From Gemmatimonadota bacterium (GTDB lineage: Bacteria; Gemmatimonadota; Gemmatimonadetes; Gemmatimonadales; GWC2-71-9), in contig PNAE01000006.1 of assembly GCA_003169895.1 (NCBI GenBank), positions 119,903-183,902 of the forward strand: a stretch of 64,000 bases of DNA, given 5' to 3'. A program made the position numbers and the translations under genes. Under the pieces are notes generated by a model, which was not told where the DNA came from, did no database searches, and worked only from the letters and a program-made list of their open reading frames with translations. Each line of letters begins with the position of its first letter. Within the stretch, counting starts at the first letter, position 1. Below, piece by piece: positions 15,597 through 24,584 of this stretch.

Positions 15597-16919
15597 TCAC
15601 ATCCCAAATCTGCTCTGCCGCCCTCGGAACTTGATCCGCCCGGATTTCATGAAGCCATCGTACTTCCGGAGCTGGCGGTGCTGCTCGATCTGCGCGATGG
15701 TGTCGAGCAGCACGCCGACCACGATCAGGATCGAGGTGCCACCGAACTGGAACTGCTGGATGCCGACGGCCTTCGCCATGCTGATCGGGATGATCGCCAC
15801 GACGGCGAGAAAGAGCGAACCCGGCAGCGTCACGCGGCCCAGGACGCCGTCGATGTAATCGGCAGTCGCGGCGCCCGGCTTCACGCCCGGGATGAAGGCA
15901 CCCTGCTTCTTCAGGTTCTCCGACAGGTCCACGGAGCTGAAAACGATCGAGGTGTAGAAGTAGCTGAACACGACGATCAGCAGCGCGAACAACAGGTTGT
16001 ACGGCATCCCGCCAGGAATCAGGAAGCTGGTCATCGACTGCAGCGTCTCGTTCCCGGTGAATTGCGCCACGGTCGACGGCACGATGATGACCGTCTGGGC
16101 AAAGATGATCGGCATGACGCCGGCGGTGATCAGCCGGATCGGAATGAAGGTCTTCTGGCCTTCCCGGATCCGTCCCCGCCCCATCACCTTGCGCGGGATC
16201 TGGATCGGAATCCGCCGCGCGGCGAGCGTCATCGCGACGACCGCGGCGATCATCGCCACCAGCACCACCGCAAGGACCACGACGCCACCCAGCGACACGA
16301 TGCCGTCGCGGACGTAGCCGATCGTCGTGATGAAAGACGGCCAGACGCGCTCCAGGATCGACACGGTGATCAGGAGGCTCATGCCGTTGCCGATGCCGCG
16401 CTCGGTGATCTGCTCGCCCAGCCACATCACGAAGATGGCGCCAACGGTGAGGGTCGTCACCATGATCAGCCGGCTCAGGAACCCGGGATACGGTATCGCG
16501 TTGGGGATCTGCTCGATGAAGAGCGTGAACGTGTACGCTTGCGAGAAGGAGATCGCCACGGTGAGGTAGCGCGTCCACTGCGTCAGCTTCTTCCGGCCCT
16601 CTTCGTCCTTCTGCATCTTGCCGATGGTCGGCATGACGCCGCCACCCAGCTGGAACACGATCGACGCCGAAATGTACGGCATGATGCCGAGCGCGAAGAT
16701 GGTCGCGCGCGAGAGGCCGCCGCCGAGGGCGTCATAGAGCGAAAACAGCGTCTGGGTGCCCGTGCCGGCCGAGTTCTTGATGTAATCCGACAATGCCGTC
16801 ACGTCGACCGCTGGCGCCGTGATGTGGGCGCCGACGCGATAGATCAGCACGGCGAGGGCCGTGAACAGGAGCTTGTCGCGCAACTCCGGATCGATCTGGG
16901 GCAGGCGCGGAGCCGTCAT
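15597..16919 (-). CDS. secY: Preprotein translocase channel subunit SecY
   Basis: The pore of the Sec translocon in the inner membrane. The 440-residue protein has ten predicted membrane segments and family motifs: ALGIMPYISASIVFQL (plug and TM2 region), ITERGIGNGMSLLI, and the C-terminal GGTSILIVVGVLLDTIAQIE. The ATG at 16919 shares one base with the rplO stop. Its position after rplO and before adk and map is the usual spc-operon order. No anomaly apart from the repeat element downstream. Confidence 0.98.
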   Translation of the reverse strand: MTAPRLPQIDPELRDKLLFTALAVLIYRVGAHITAPAVDVTALSDYIKNSAGTGTQTLFSLYDALGGGLSRATIFALGIMPYISASIVFQLGGGVMPTIGKMQKDEEGRKKLTQWTRYLTVAISFSQAYTFTLFIEQIPNAIPYPGFLSRLIMVTTLTVGAIFVMWLGEQITERGIGNGMSLLITVSILERVWPSFITTIGYVRDGIVSLGGVVVLAVVLVAMIAAVVAMTLAARRIPIQIPRKVMGRGRIREGQKTFIPIRLITAGVMPIIFAQTVIIVPSTVAQFTGNETLQSMTSFLIPGGMPYNLLFALLIVVFSYFYTSIVFSSVDLSENLKKQGAFIPGVKPGAATADYIDGVLGRVTLPGSLFLAVVAIIPISMAKAVGIQQFQFGGTSILIVVGVLLDTIAQIEQHRQLRKYDGFMKSGRIKFRGRQSRFGM

Positions 16920-17383
16920 CAGGGCTCGACCCGGCCGCCGGCAGCCTCGATTTTCGCCCGCGCCGACGCCGAGGCATGCAGGCCCTTGACCACCAGCGCA
17001 CGACCGATCTCACCGTGCCCGAGCAGCTTCACCGGATCGGTCGCCCGGCGGAGGATGCCCGCCGCCTGCAGGCTGTCGGGCGACACCTCGTCGCCGACGA
17101 CCCGATCGAGGTCACGCAGGTTGACCGCGAGATAGGTCACCTTGAATGGATTGGTGAAGCCCCGCTTCGGCAGCCGCCGGTACATCGGCATCTGGCCGCC
17201 TTCGAACCCGGTGTTCGTGTTGCCACCGGAGCGGGCCTTCTGCCCCTTCTGTCCCTTGCCGGACGTCTTGCCGAGGCCCGAACCGGGACCACGCCCGACC
17301 CGCTTGCGCGAGCGGTGCGAACCCGGCACCGGACGCAGGGTCGACAGCGTGATGCGCTCCACATCCTGCTTCTTGTCCGCCAT
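16919..17383 (-). CDS. rplO: 50S ribosomal protein L15
   Basis: 154 residues. The N-terminal arm RVGRGPGSGLGKTSGKGQKG is the L15 signature that threads into 23S rRNA; the globular C-terminal part ends KIEAAGGRVEP. Lies 2 bases after rpmD and overlaps secY by one base, giving tight co-translation with the translocon gene. Length and composition are normal. Confidence 0.97.
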   Translation of the reverse strand: MADKKQDVERITLSTLRPVPGSHRSRKRVGRGPGSGLGKTSGKGQKGQKARSGGNTNTGFEGGQMPMYRRLPKRGFTNPFKVTYLAVNLRDLDRVVGDEVSPDSLQAAGILRRATDPVKLLGHGEIGRALVVKGLHASASARAKIEAAGGRVEP

Positions 17384-17385
17384 GA

Positions 17386-17652
17386 TCAGCGTCCCTTCCC
17401 CTTCACCGGCGTCACATCGATGAGGTGACGCACCTTGAACAGCATGCCGCGCAGCGTGGCGGTGTTGTCGATCTCGATCTCGGCCTGGTGATGCCGCAGG
17501 CCGATTGCCTTGAGCGTGCGATTCATCGACTCGGAGTGACCGATCCCCGAGCGAATCTGTTTCACGCGCAGCCGCTTCGCGTCGCTCTCCGCCGGAATGA
17601 CTGCCGCATGATGCGCCGGTCCCTGACGGCCGACGACTGGATTACGTCCCAT
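17386..17652 (-). CDS. rpmD: 50S ribosomal protein L30, with N-terminal extension
   Basis: 88 residues against about 60 in most bacteria. The L30 core runs from LRVKQIRSGIGHSESMNRTL to FKVRHLIDV. The first ~24 residues (from MGRNPVVGRQG) are additional. The start at 17652 lies 2 bases after the rpsE stop, which supports the extended form; a much longer upstream frame is rejected because it overlaps rpsE. Confidence 0.93.
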   Translation of the reverse strand: MGRNPVVGRQGPAHHAAVIPAESDAKRLRVKQIRSGIGHSESMNRTLKAIGLRHHQAEIEIDNTATLRGMLFKVRHLIDVTPVKGKGR

Positions 17653-17654
17653 GT

Positions 17655-18380
17655 TCAAACCTCCTGGCGGGCGCGGTACCCGAGTTGATCGACGTCGATC
17701 CCCCGCTCCCGCGCGACCTGCTTGGCCGACACCAGGTGCAGCAAGCCGTCCATCGTGGCACGGACCATGTTGTGCGGATTGTTGGAGCCGAGGCTCTTGG
17801 TCAGGATGTCGGTGATCCCGGCGCACTCGAGAACGGCGCGAACCGGTCCGCCGGCGATGACGCCGGTTCCGCTCGCGGCCGGCTTGAGCAGCACGCGGCC
17901 GGCCCCGTGCTCGCCGATGATCTCATGGGGGATGGTCGTGCCGGACCGCGGCAGCTCCACCATGCTGCGCTTGGCGGCCTCGACCGCCTTGCGCACGGCC
18001 TCGGCCACTTCGTTGGCCTTGCCGCTCGCGATGCCGACCTTGCCCTTGCCATCACCCACGGCGACCAGCGCGTTGAAGGAGAAGCGCCGTCCGCCCTTGA
18101 CCACCTTGGCCACACGGTTGATCGCGACCACGTTCTCCACGTAGTCGGCCTGGCCCTCGCCTCGGTCGTCGCGCCGATTGCCGCCCCGGCCGCCACCGCC
18201 CGGACCGCCGCGCCCGCGACCGCCCTGGCCACCGCGACCACCCTGGCCGCCGCGACCCCGGCCGCCCTGGCCGCCATGGGTACCGACGCCTCCGCCAGTG
18301 GTCCGCTCGCGTTCCCGCGGCGCGGGGACTTCAGCCGCCGGCTTCGGCTCGGTAGCTGGCACGCTCGTGTCTTCGCCCAT
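17655..18380 (-). CDS. rpsE: 30S ribosomal protein S5 with RGG-rich N-terminal extension
   Basis: 241 residues versus about 165-170 in E. coli-type S5. The conserved part begins near residue 80 ([20 protein letters not shown]) and carries the S5 RNA-binding and C-terminal domains ([20 protein letters not shown]). Residues ~28-75 are almost only Gly, Arg and Gln in RGG/GGRG repeats, like low-complexity RNA-binding tails. The ATG at 18380 shares one base with the rplR stop, supporting the long form. It helps ensure translational accuracy; the tail's role is unknown. Confidence 0.95.
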   Translation of the reverse strand: MGEDTSVPATEPKPAAEVPAPRERERTTGGGVGTHGGQGGRGRGGQGGRGGQGGRGRGGPGGGGRGGNRRDDRGEGQADYVENVVAINRVAKVVKGGRRFSFNALVAVGDGKGKVGIASGKANEVAEAVRKAVEAAKRSMVELPRSGTTIPHEIIGEHGAGRVLLKPAASGTGVIAGGPVRAVLECAGITDILTKSLGSNNPHNMVRATMDGLLHLVSAKQVARERGIDVDQLGYRARQEV

Positions 18381-18748
18381 CAGAACTCCAATCCGCCCTC
18401 GCGGGCGCCCTCTGCGACGGCCTTCACGCGGCCGTGATATTGATACCCGGCGCGATCGAACACGACCTTGGTGATCCCGGCCGCCTTGGCCTTTGCGGCC
18501 AACAACTGTCCGACGGCCTTCGCCTTGGCAGTCTTGCCTTCGCCGGCGGCGATGCCTTCGCTGGTATCCGTCACACCGAGCAGCGCGCGGCCGAGCTGAT
18601 CATTCACGAGCTGCGCGTAGATGTGCTTGAGCGAGCGGTACACCACCAGGCGCGGCCGCTCGGCATCGCCGGCAACGCGGAGCCGCACACGCAGGTGACG
18701 GCGATACCGGCGTTCCTGGCGCTTCTTCGGTCGATGAATCGCACGCAT
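18380..18748 (-). CDS. rplR: 50S ribosomal protein L18
   Basis: 122 residues, normal length. The basic N-terminus [17 protein letters not shown] is followed by the 5S-rRNA-binding core ([18 protein letters not shown]) and the C-terminal [20 protein letters not shown]. One-base overlaps with both rplF and rpsE. Confidence 0.97.
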   Translation of the reverse strand: MRAIHRPKKRQERRYRRHLRVRLRVAGDAERPRLVVYRSLKHIYAQLVNDQLGRALLGVTDTSEGIAAGEGKTAKAKAVGQLLAAKAKAAGITKVVFDRAGYQYHGRVKAVAEGAREGGLEF

Positions 18749-19287
18749 TACTTCGCTCCCGTCTTGCCGGCCTTGCGGCGCACGACTTCGCCCACGTAAC
18801 GGATGCCCTTGCCCTTGTATGGCTCAGGCGGCCGGACGTTGCGGATCTCGGCGGCCAGCTGGCCCACCAGTTCCTTGTTGATGCCTTCCACCCGCACCAT
18901 GGTCGGCGTCTCGACGACGAGCTTGATGCCGTCGGGCGCCCGGATTTCCACCGGATGCGAGAAGCCGACGACCAGGTTGATGCCATATGCCTTCGGCTCG
19001 GCCTTGTAGCCGACGCCCTGGATCTCGAGGCTCTTCTTGTACCCCGTCGACACGCCTTCGACCATGTTGGCCACCAGCGTGCGCGAGAGACCGTGCAATG
19101 CCTTGTGGCGCGTCTCGTCGCTCGGACGCTCGACCGTGAGGGTACTCCCCTCGAGCTTGGCGCGCATGTCGGGGTGCAGCGTGCGTGAGAGCGTTCCCTT
19201 GGGCCCCTTGACCGTGACGACCGCGCCGTCGACGCTGGCCGTGACGCCCGTCGGGAGCGTGATCGGCTTCCGTCCGATACGTGACAT
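18748..19287 (-). CDS. rplF: 50S ribosomal protein L6
   Basis: 179 residues. The start [15 protein letters not shown] is the standard L6 N-terminus; the two-domain repeat is complete, ending [20 protein letters not shown], the conserved C-terminal rRNA contact. The frame is open upstream to 19425 but this lies inside rpsH and is rejected. Starts 8 bases after rpsH. Confidence 0.97.
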   Translation of the reverse strand: MSRIGRKPITLPTGVTASVDGAVVTVKGPKGTLSRTLHPDMRAKLEGSTLTVERPSDETRHKALHGLSRTLVANMVEGVSTGYKKSLEIQGVGYKAEPKAYGINLVVGFSHPVEIRAPDGIKLVVETPTMVRVEGINKELVGQLAAEIRNVRPPEPYKGKGIRYVGEVVRRKAGKTGAK

Positions 19288-19295
19288 GCGTCCCC

Positions 19296-19691
19296 CTACC
19301 AGACCACGGCGAGCAGCTCGCCGCCGAGGTTCGCCGTGCGCGCCTGGCGATCGGTCATCAACCCTTTCGGGGTCGACACGATCGCCATCCCGAGGCCGTT
19401 CTTGACGCGCGGCAGGTCGCGGCACTTGACGTAGCGTCGCAGGCCCGGCGAGCTCACCCGCTGGAGCTCGCGAATCACCGGCAACTCGTTGTGATACTTG
19501 AGGTAGAGCCGGATCGTTCCCGCCTGGCCCTCCTCCAGCATCTTGTAGTCGGCGATGTAATGGTTGTCCCGCAACAGCTTCGCCAGCTCGTGCTTGAGCT
19601 TCGACGCGGGAATGTCCACGCGCTTGTGCCCTGCCGAACAGGCGTTGCGGATGCGAGTCAGCATATCTGCGACCGGATCAGTCATGCTCAT
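19296..19691 (-). CDS. rpsH: 30S ribosomal protein S8
   Basis: 131 residues beginning [17 protein letters not shown], typical of S8; the C-terminal [20 protein letters not shown] is the rRNA-binding segment. A GAGGGA stretch 9 bases before the first ATG fits a ribosome-binding site. In most spc operons rpsN (S14) lies directly upstream; here only 47 bases separate rpsH from rplE, leaving no room for it. Confidence 0.97.
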   Translation of the reverse strand: MSMTDPVADMLTRIRNACSAGHKRVDIPASKLKHELAKLLRDNHYIADYKMLEEGQAGTIRLYLKYHNELPVIRELQRVSSPGLRRYVKCRDLPRVKNGLGMAIVSTPKGLMTDRQARTANLGGELLAVVW

Positions 19692-19738
19692 GCTTTGCCG
19701 TCCCTCGTGATGCCGTGCGTCATGATGTCGTGTCTCGC

Positions 19739-20446
19739 TCAGGCCACACGCAATGCGTGCGGCGTCTCACCCTTGAATGGCCAGCCGAATTCGCGCAGCA
19801 GGGCCATGGCGAGATCGTCGCGGCCCGCGTTGGTCACCAGCGTGATGTCCATGCCATGGACGTTCTCGATCTTGTCGTAGTCGATCTCGGGGAACATCGT
19901 CTGTTCCTTGATGCCGAACGTGTAGTTGCCCCGCCCGTCGAAGCTCTTGTTCGGCAGGCCGCGGAAGTCGCGGATGCGCGGCACCGTGAGATGGATGAAC
20001 CGGTCAAGGAATTCGTACATCCGCGCGCCGCGCAGCGTCACGGAGGCGCCAATCGGCAGCCCGGCGCGCAACCCGAAGTTGGCGATCGCCTTCTTGGCGC
20101 GCGTGATGATGGCCTTCTGGCCGGTGATGATCGCCAGCTCCTCGGCGGCGGCGTCGACCAGGCGCGGATTTTTGGCGCCTTCGCCCAGGCCGACGTTGAG
20201 GACGATCTTGATGATGCGCGGCACCTGGTGCGGATTCTTGAAGCCGAACTGCTTGGCCAGCCGCGGATGCACGCTGTCGCGGTAGAACCGCTGCATGCGT
20301 GGCTTCCCCACGCTCGCCATCGGCGTGGCGTCGGTGGCCATGGCGGGCGCCGCGGCCCGGCCGCCGCCCTTGGGGGTCGGCGCCGGGGTCTTCTTGGGGG
20401 CCGCGGCCTTGCTCTCGCCGGCGGCTGCGTCGGTCTTCTTCGCCAT
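19739..20446 (-). CDS. rplE: 50S ribosomal protein L5 with N-terminal extension
   Basis: 235 residues versus about 180 usual. The core starts near residue 50 (MQRFYRDSVHPRLAKQFGFK) and includes VPRIIKIVLNVGLGEGA and the C-terminal NVHGMDITLVTNAGRDDLAM. The first ~50 residues are rich in Ala, Lys and Pro. Internal ATGs exist at codons 36, 43 and 51, so the extension could be overcalled, but the 20446 start sits 2 bases after rplX, as expected for this operon. Confidence 0.95.
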   Translation of the reverse strand: MAKKTDAAAGESKAAAPKKTPAPTPKGGGRAAAPAMATDATPMASVGKPRMQRFYRDSVHPRLAKQFGFKNPHQVPRIIKIVLNVGLGEGAKNPRLVDAAAEELAIITGQKAIITRAKKAIANFGLRAGLPIGASVTLRGARMYEFLDRFIHLTVPRIRDFRGLPNKSFDGRGNYTFGIKEQTMFPEIDYDKIENVHGMDITLVTNAGRDDLAMALLREFGWPFKGETPHALRVA

Positions 20447-20448
20447 CG

Positions 20449-20832
20449 TCAGCGCACCCTCGGAATAGCCACGCCCGACTTGATCGCGATCCGCTCGACC
20501 GTGCCGTCAGCGTTCTTCTGCCGGCGGATGCGCGTCGGCTCGCCTGATTTCGGGTCGATCAACATGACCTTCGACGCCGGGATCGGCGCCGGGAAGGTGA
20601 TGATCCCCGATTCGGTGTTCTGCGTCCCACGGCGATGACGTTTCGCCAGCGCCACGCCGTCGATGGCCACGCGCCCGGTCTTGGGGAATACCCGCAACAC
20701 GGTGCCACGCTTCCCCTTGTCGTCGCCCGAAATCACCTGGACGGTGTCGCCCTTGGTGACGTGCAGCCGCTCGCGCTCCACGCGCCCGCCCGCCCGTGCG
20801 CGCTTGGCCTTCTTGTAGACCAGTGGTTTCAT
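20449..20832 (-). CDS. rplX: 50S ribosomal protein L24
   Basis: 127 residues, a little long. The KOW segment is clear ([20 protein letters not shown]), followed by [20 protein letters not shown] and [20 protein letters not shown]. About 20 further residues at the C-terminus (from [11 protein letters not shown]) exceed the common form. Initiates assembly of the large subunit. Separated from rplN by one base and from rplE by two. Confidence 0.97.
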   Translation of the reverse strand: MKPLVYKKAKRARAGGRVERERLHVTKGDTVQVISGDDKGKRGTVLRVFPKTGRVAIDGVALAKRHRRGTQNTESGIITFPAPIPASKVMLIDPKSGEPTRIRRQKNADGTVERIAIKSGVAIPRVR

Positions 20833-20833
20833 G

Positions 20834-21202
20834 TCACAGCACCTCGGGCGCGAGCGAGACGATCTTCATGTACCGCTTCTCGCGCAGTTCGCGAGCGACG
20901 GGGCCGAAGATGCGGGTCGCCCGCGGCTCGCCCTGGTCGTTGATGAGCACGGCCGCGTTCTCGTCGAAGCGGATGTAGGACCCGTCCTTGCGACGGACCT
21001 CCTTCGCCGTGCGAACGATGACCGCCTTGGCCACTTCACCCTTCTTCACCTGGCCGGTCGGGATGGCGTCCTTGATGGTCACCACCACGCGATCGCCGAG
21101 CGACGCGTAGCGACGTCGCGACCCGCCGAGGACACGGATGACCAGCGCGCGCCGCGCGCCGGAATTGTCCGCAATCTTGAGAATGGTTTCCTGTTGCACC
21201 AT
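20834..21202 (-). CDS. rplN: 50S ribosomal protein L14
   Basis: 122 residues, exactly the usual length. The start [20 protein letters not shown] and the segment [20 protein letters not shown] are diagnostic; it ends [10 protein letters not shown]. Sits at the subunit interface. Lies 18 bases after rpsQ. Confidence 0.98.
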   Translation of the reverse strand: MVQQETILKIADNSGARRALVIRVLGGSRRRYASLGDRVVVTIKDAIPTGQVKKGEVAKAVIVRTAKEVRRKDGSYIRFDENAAVLINDQGEPRATRIFGPVARELREKRYMKIVSLAPEVL

Positions 21203-21220
21203 CGTGAACTCTCCCGGACC

Positions 21221-21493
21221 TTAGCGAGCCCGCTGGACGACTTCGAGGGTGCGCCAGCGCACCGTCTTCGCCAGCGGACGCGTCTCCATGATGCGCACCG
21301 TGTCGCCTGCTTTGGCGTCATGGTCGTTGCGTGCCTTCACCTTCTTGCTGCGCGTCACCTGCTTGCCGTACTTGGCGTGCGCCAGCCGCCGCTGCAACTG
21401 AACCGTGACGGTCTTCTGCATCTTGTCGCTCGTCACGAGACCGGTGCGCGTCTTGCGCGCGTCGCGGTGCGCCGTGGTTGTCTCGTCAGCCAT
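21221..21493 (-). CDS. rpsQ: 30S ribosomal protein S17
   Basis: 90 residues. The core [19 protein letters not shown] and [19 protein letters not shown] are standard S17. ATG at 21493 ([12 protein letters not shown]) is preferred to a GTG two codons earlier. Thirteen bases separate it from rpmC. Confidence 0.96.
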   Translation of the reverse strand: MADETTTAHRDARKTRTGLVTSDKMQKTVTVQLQRRLAHAKYGKQVTRSKKVKARNDHDAKAGDTVRIMETRPLAKTVRWRTLEVVQRAR

Positions 21494-21506
21494 GGTCACT
21501 ACTCCC

Positions 21507-21704
21507 TTATGCCTTGCGGCGCTTCTCGCCCAGGATGGTCAACACCCGGGCGGTGTCCCGGCGCAGCGCGCGGAACTGCATCGGATTCTCGATCGACTCG
21601 GTTGCCGAACGGAAGCGGAGCTTGAACCGCTCCTCCCGCAATTCGGCGAGCTTGGTTTCGAGCTGCTCGACCGTCAGGTCGCGCAGGTCGCCGGACGTCA
21701 ACAT
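21507..21704 (-). CDS. rpmC: 50S ribosomal protein L29
   Basis: 65 residues of two helices: [20 protein letters not shown] followed by a loop and [20 protein letters not shown], the classic L29 coiled pair near the exit tunnel. The start [10 protein letters not shown] at 21704 gives normal length and leaves 2 bases to rplP; the longer open frame lies inside rplP. Confidence 0.96.
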   Translation of the reverse strand: MLTSGDLRDLTVEQLETKLAELREERFKLRFRSATESIENPMQFRALRRDTARVLTILGEKRRKA

Positions 21705-21706
21705 GC

Positions 21707-22120
21707 TCAGATCTCCTCGCGCGGAATGACACGCGTCTTGACCGGGAGCTTCGCTTCGGCGAGCGCCAGCGCCTTGCGCGCCAGCGACTCCTCGATGCCG
21801 CCCACCTCGAACAGCACCCGGCCCGGCTTGACCACGGCGACCCACCCTTCCGGGTTGCCCTTGCCCTTGCCCATGCGCGTCTCGGCCGGCTTCTTGGTGA
21901 TCGGCTTGTCCGGGAAGATCCGGATCCACACCTTGCCGCCGCGCTTCATTTCACGGGTCATCGCCACACGCGCCGCTTCGATCTGCCGTGCCGTCACCCA
22001 GCCCGGCTCGAGCGAGACCACGCCCCACTCGCCGAACGCGACGGTGTTGCCGCGCGTCGCGATGCCGTTGGTCTTGCCCTTGAAGGTCTTGCGGAACTTG
22101 ATCCGCTTCGGTGCCAGCAT
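21707..22120 (-). CDS. rplP: 50S ribosomal protein L16
   Basis: 137 residues, normal. Begins [20 protein letters not shown] and contains [20 protein letters not shown] and [20 protein letters not shown], the conserved segments close to the tRNA-binding sites. Five bases downstream of rpsC. Confidence 0.98.
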   Translation of the reverse strand: MLAPKRIKFRKTFKGKTNGIATRGNTVAFGEWGVVSLEPGWVTARQIEAARVAMTREMKRGGKVWIRIFPDKPITKKPAETRMGKGKGNPEGWVAVVKPGRVLFEVGGIEESLARKALALAEAKLPVKTRVIPREEI

Positions 22121-22125
22121 GGTGG

Positions 22126-22806
22126 TCAGGCTCCCGTGCTGTAGGTACGGCCGCTCAGGTCTTCGACGAGCTCACCCTTGAACACCCAGACCTTCACCCC
22201 GATGGTGCCGTAGGTCGTCTTGGCCGTGCCCGTCGCATAGTCGATGTCCGCGCGCAATGTGTGCAGCGGTACGCGGCCCTCGCGGTAACCTTCGACGCGC
22301 GCGATCTCCGCACCGCCCAGCCGGCCAGCCGCCCGTACCCGGATGCCCTGCGCGCCCATGCGCATCGCACTCTGCACGGCGCGCTTCATCGCCCGGCGGA
22401 ACGAGATCCGCTGCTCGAGCTGTGCCGCGATGTTGTCCGCCACCAGCTTGGCCGACAGTTCGGGGCGCTTGATTTCCTCGACGTTGACCGCCACTTCACG
22501 GGTCAGGTGCATCTGGCGTTCGAGCACCACGGCCAGTTCCTCCCGCAGCTTGTCGACCTCGGCGCCGCGCTTGCCGATCACCACGCCAGGCCGGCCGGTA
22601 TGGATCGTCACGGTCACCTTGCCCGGCTTGCGCTCGATGTGCACCTCGGCGATCGCCGCGTGCCCCAGCCGCTTCTGGATGTAATCGCGGATCAGCCGGT
22701 CCTCGGCCAGCAACGTCGGCATGTCCTTCGCCGACGCGTACCAGCGCGATAGCGCCTGCTTGCTGATGCCGAGCCGGAACCCGACCGGATGCGTCTTCTG
22801 GCCCAT
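22126..22806 (-). CDS. rpsC: 30S ribosomal protein S3
   Basis: 226 residues. Starts [17 protein letters not shown]; the KH domain has [20 protein letters not shown]. The C-terminal domain ([20 protein letters not shown]) is complete. It forms part of the mRNA entry channel. Shares one base with the rplV stop. Confidence 0.98.
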   Translation of the reverse strand: MGQKTHPVGFRLGISKQALSRWYASAKDMPTLLAEDRLIRDYIQKRLGHAAIAEVHIERKPGKVTVTIHTGRPGVVIGKRGAEVDKLREELAVVLERQMHLTREVAVNVEEIKRPELSAKLVADNIAAQLEQRISFRRAMKRAVQSAMRMGAQGIRVRAAGRLGGAEIARVEGYREGRVPLHTLRADIDYATGTAKTTYGTIGVKVWVFKGELVEDLSGRTYSTGA

Positions 22807-23162
22807 TACTTCGCTCCCTTTGTCGCCACGGCGATGTGAACGTGGCTCGTCCGCTTCTTGATCGGCGTGGCCCGCCCCTGCGCCGCTGCCGTGAAGCGCT
22901 TCAGCGGCGAGCCCATCTGGATCTGGGCATCGATCACCACGAGGTCGTCGACGTCGAACGACTCGTTGGCCTTCTGCGCGTGTTGCTCGGCATTCGCCAC
23001 GGCCGACTTGAGCGTCTTGGCGATCTGCTTCGCCGCCAGTTTCTTGTTGAACTGGAGGATGGCGTACGCCTCGTTGACGTTCTTGCCGCGGATCAGGTCC
23101 ATCACCAGCCGCATCTTGCGCGGCGATTGCCGGACCGATCGCTGGATCGCGCGTCCCTGCAT
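22806..23162 (-). CDS. rplV: 50S ribosomal protein L22
   Basis: 118 residues. [20 protein letters not shown] and [15 protein letters not shown] are family signatures; the extended loop [18 protein letters not shown] reaches the exit tunnel. The ATG at 23162 follows rpsS by one base; upstream frame extension is rejected because it overlaps rpsS. Confidence 0.97.
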   Translation of the reverse strand: MQGRAIQRSVRQSPRKMRLVMDLIRGKNVNEAYAILQFNKKLAAKQIAKTLKSAVANAEQHAQKANESFDVDDLVVIDAQIQMGSPLKRFTAAAQGRATPIKKRTSHVHIAVATKGAK

Positions 23163-23163
23163 A

Positions 23164-23454
23164 TCAGACCGCCTTCGCCTTCTTGTCGACGACCAGCTTG
23201 CCGCTGTGGCCGCGGAACAGTCGGGTCGGGGCAAATTCCCCGAGCTTGTGACCGACCATGTTCTCCGACACGTACACGGGCACGAACTTGTTGCCGTTGT
23301 GCACCGCGAAGGTGTGGCCGACGAACTCGGGCAGGATGGTGCTCGCCCGGCTCCAGGTCTTGATGACCTTCTTCTCGTTCTGCTCGTTGAGGGCCGCGAC
23401 CTTGTCCGCCAGTGACTGCAGGACGAAGGGGCCCTTCCGGATGCTGCGTGCCAT
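23164..23454 (-). CDS. rpsS: 30S ribosomal protein S19
   Basis: 96 residues. [39 protein letters not shown] and [20 protein letters not shown] are the standard S19 blocks. One-base overlap with the rplB stop. Confidence 0.98.
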   Translation of the reverse strand: MARSIRKGPFVLQSLADKVAALNEQNEKKVIKTWSRASTILPEFVGHTFAVHNGNKFVPVYVSENMVGHKLGEFAPTRLFRGHSGKLVVDKKAKAV

Positions 23455-24293
23455 TACTGCGTCGCCTTCCCGCGCTTGCGGCCGCGCACGATGAGTCGAT
23501 TGGAAGCCTTCTTCCGCTTCCGCGTCTTCTTGCCTTCAGCCTTGCCCCATGGTGATACCGGCGGCCTGCCGCCGGACGACTTGCCTTCGCCACCGCCCAG
23601 CGGATGATCGACCGGATTCATCGCCACACCACGCACGTGCGGGCTGCGACCCAGCCAGCGGCTCTTGCCGGCCTTGCCGATCGACAGCAGTTCGTGCTCC
23701 GCGTTGCCGACTTCGCCGATGGTCGCAAGACAGCGGGTGTGAATCAGCCGCGTCTCGGTCGACTTCAGCCGAAGCGTGACGTAGTCACCCTCACGAGCCA
23801 CGACCTGGGCGCCGGTGCCAGCCGAACGCGCCATCACGCCTCCCTTGCCGATCTTCAGCTCGATGTTGTGCACCATCGTGCCGAGCGGTACCTCACCCAG
23901 TGGCAGGGCGTTGCCGGTGCGGACGTCGCTTCCGGGACCGCTCACCACCGTGTCGCCCTGCTTCAACCCCGCGGGGTGCAGGATGTAGCGCTTCTCGCCA
24001 TCGGCGTACACCAGCAGGGCAATGCGGGCGTTGCGGTTCGGGTCGTACTCGATCTCCGCGACCTTGGCGGGGACTCCGAACTTGTTGCGCTTGAAATCGA
24101 TCTTGCGGTACATCCGCTTGTGCCCACCACCGATGTAGCGCGAGGTGATGTGGCCCTGGTTGTTGCGCCCACCGGACCGCTTGATCGGCTCCAGCAGGGA
24201 TTTTTCCGGCGTGCCGCGCGTGATCTCTTCAAACCCGGAGACCGAGCGGAAGCGGGTGCCGGCGGTAATCGGACGAAATTGACGAATCGTCAT
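23454..24293 (-). CDS. rplB: 50S ribosomal protein L2
   Basis: 279 residues, full length. Begins [20 protein letters not shown] and carries [19 protein letters not shown] and the C-terminal [20 protein letters not shown], whose His is implicated in peptidyl-transferase centre architecture. Three bases downstream of rplW. Confidence 0.98.
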   Translation of the reverse strand: MTIRQFRPITAGTRFRSVSGFEEITRGTPEKSLLEPIKRSGGRNNQGHITSRYIGGGHKRMYRKIDFKRNKFGVPAKVAEIEYDPNRNARIALLVYADGEKRYILHPAGLKQGDTVVSGPGSDVRTGNALPLGEVPLGTMVHNIELKIGKGGVMARSAGTGAQVVAREGDYVTLRLKSTETRLIHTRCLATIGEVGNAEHELLSIGKAGKSRWLGRSPHVRGVAMNPVDHPLGGGEGKSSGGRPPVSPWGKAEGKKTRKRKKASNRLIVRGRKRGKATQ

Positions 24294-24296
24294 GGA

Positions 24297-24584
24297 TCAG
24301 CTCTCAAAGACGGCGAGCGAGTCGCCCGGTCGGAGTGTCACGATCGCCTTCTTCCAGCGCGCGGAGACTCCGCGCGCCTGGCCCCGGATCATGGCGTTGC
24401 GCCGCATCTGCATGGTGCGCACGCTGGTGACGGTGACGCCGAACAGCTGCTTCAGCGCCTCGCGAATCTGGCCCTTGGTCGCCTCGGGATGCACCTCGAA
24501 CACGTACTCCTTGCGATCCTGCCATGCGGCGGAGCTCTTCTCGGTGATCAGCGGGCGAACCAGCACGTGATGCAGGTCGGCCAT
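24297..24584 (-). CDS. rplW: 50S ribosomal protein L23
   Basis: 95 residues. ADLHHVLVRPLITEKSS and KEYVFEVHPEATKGQIREAL identify L23, the chaperone and SRP docking protein at the tunnel exit. ATG 24584 shares one base with the rplD stop; a GTG one codon earlier is an alternative. Confidence 0.97.
   Translation of the reverse strand: MADLHHVLVRPLITEKSSAAWQDRKEYVFEVHPEATKGQIREALKQLFGVTVTSVRTMQMRRNAMIRGQARGVSARWKKAIVTLRPGDSLAVFES

Noticed and set aside
15582..17135. A 517-codon open frame opposite secY
   Set aside because: It is the antisense of a clearly conserved membrane protein; the His/Asp/Arg richness is the usual product of reversed hydrophobic codons at high GC.
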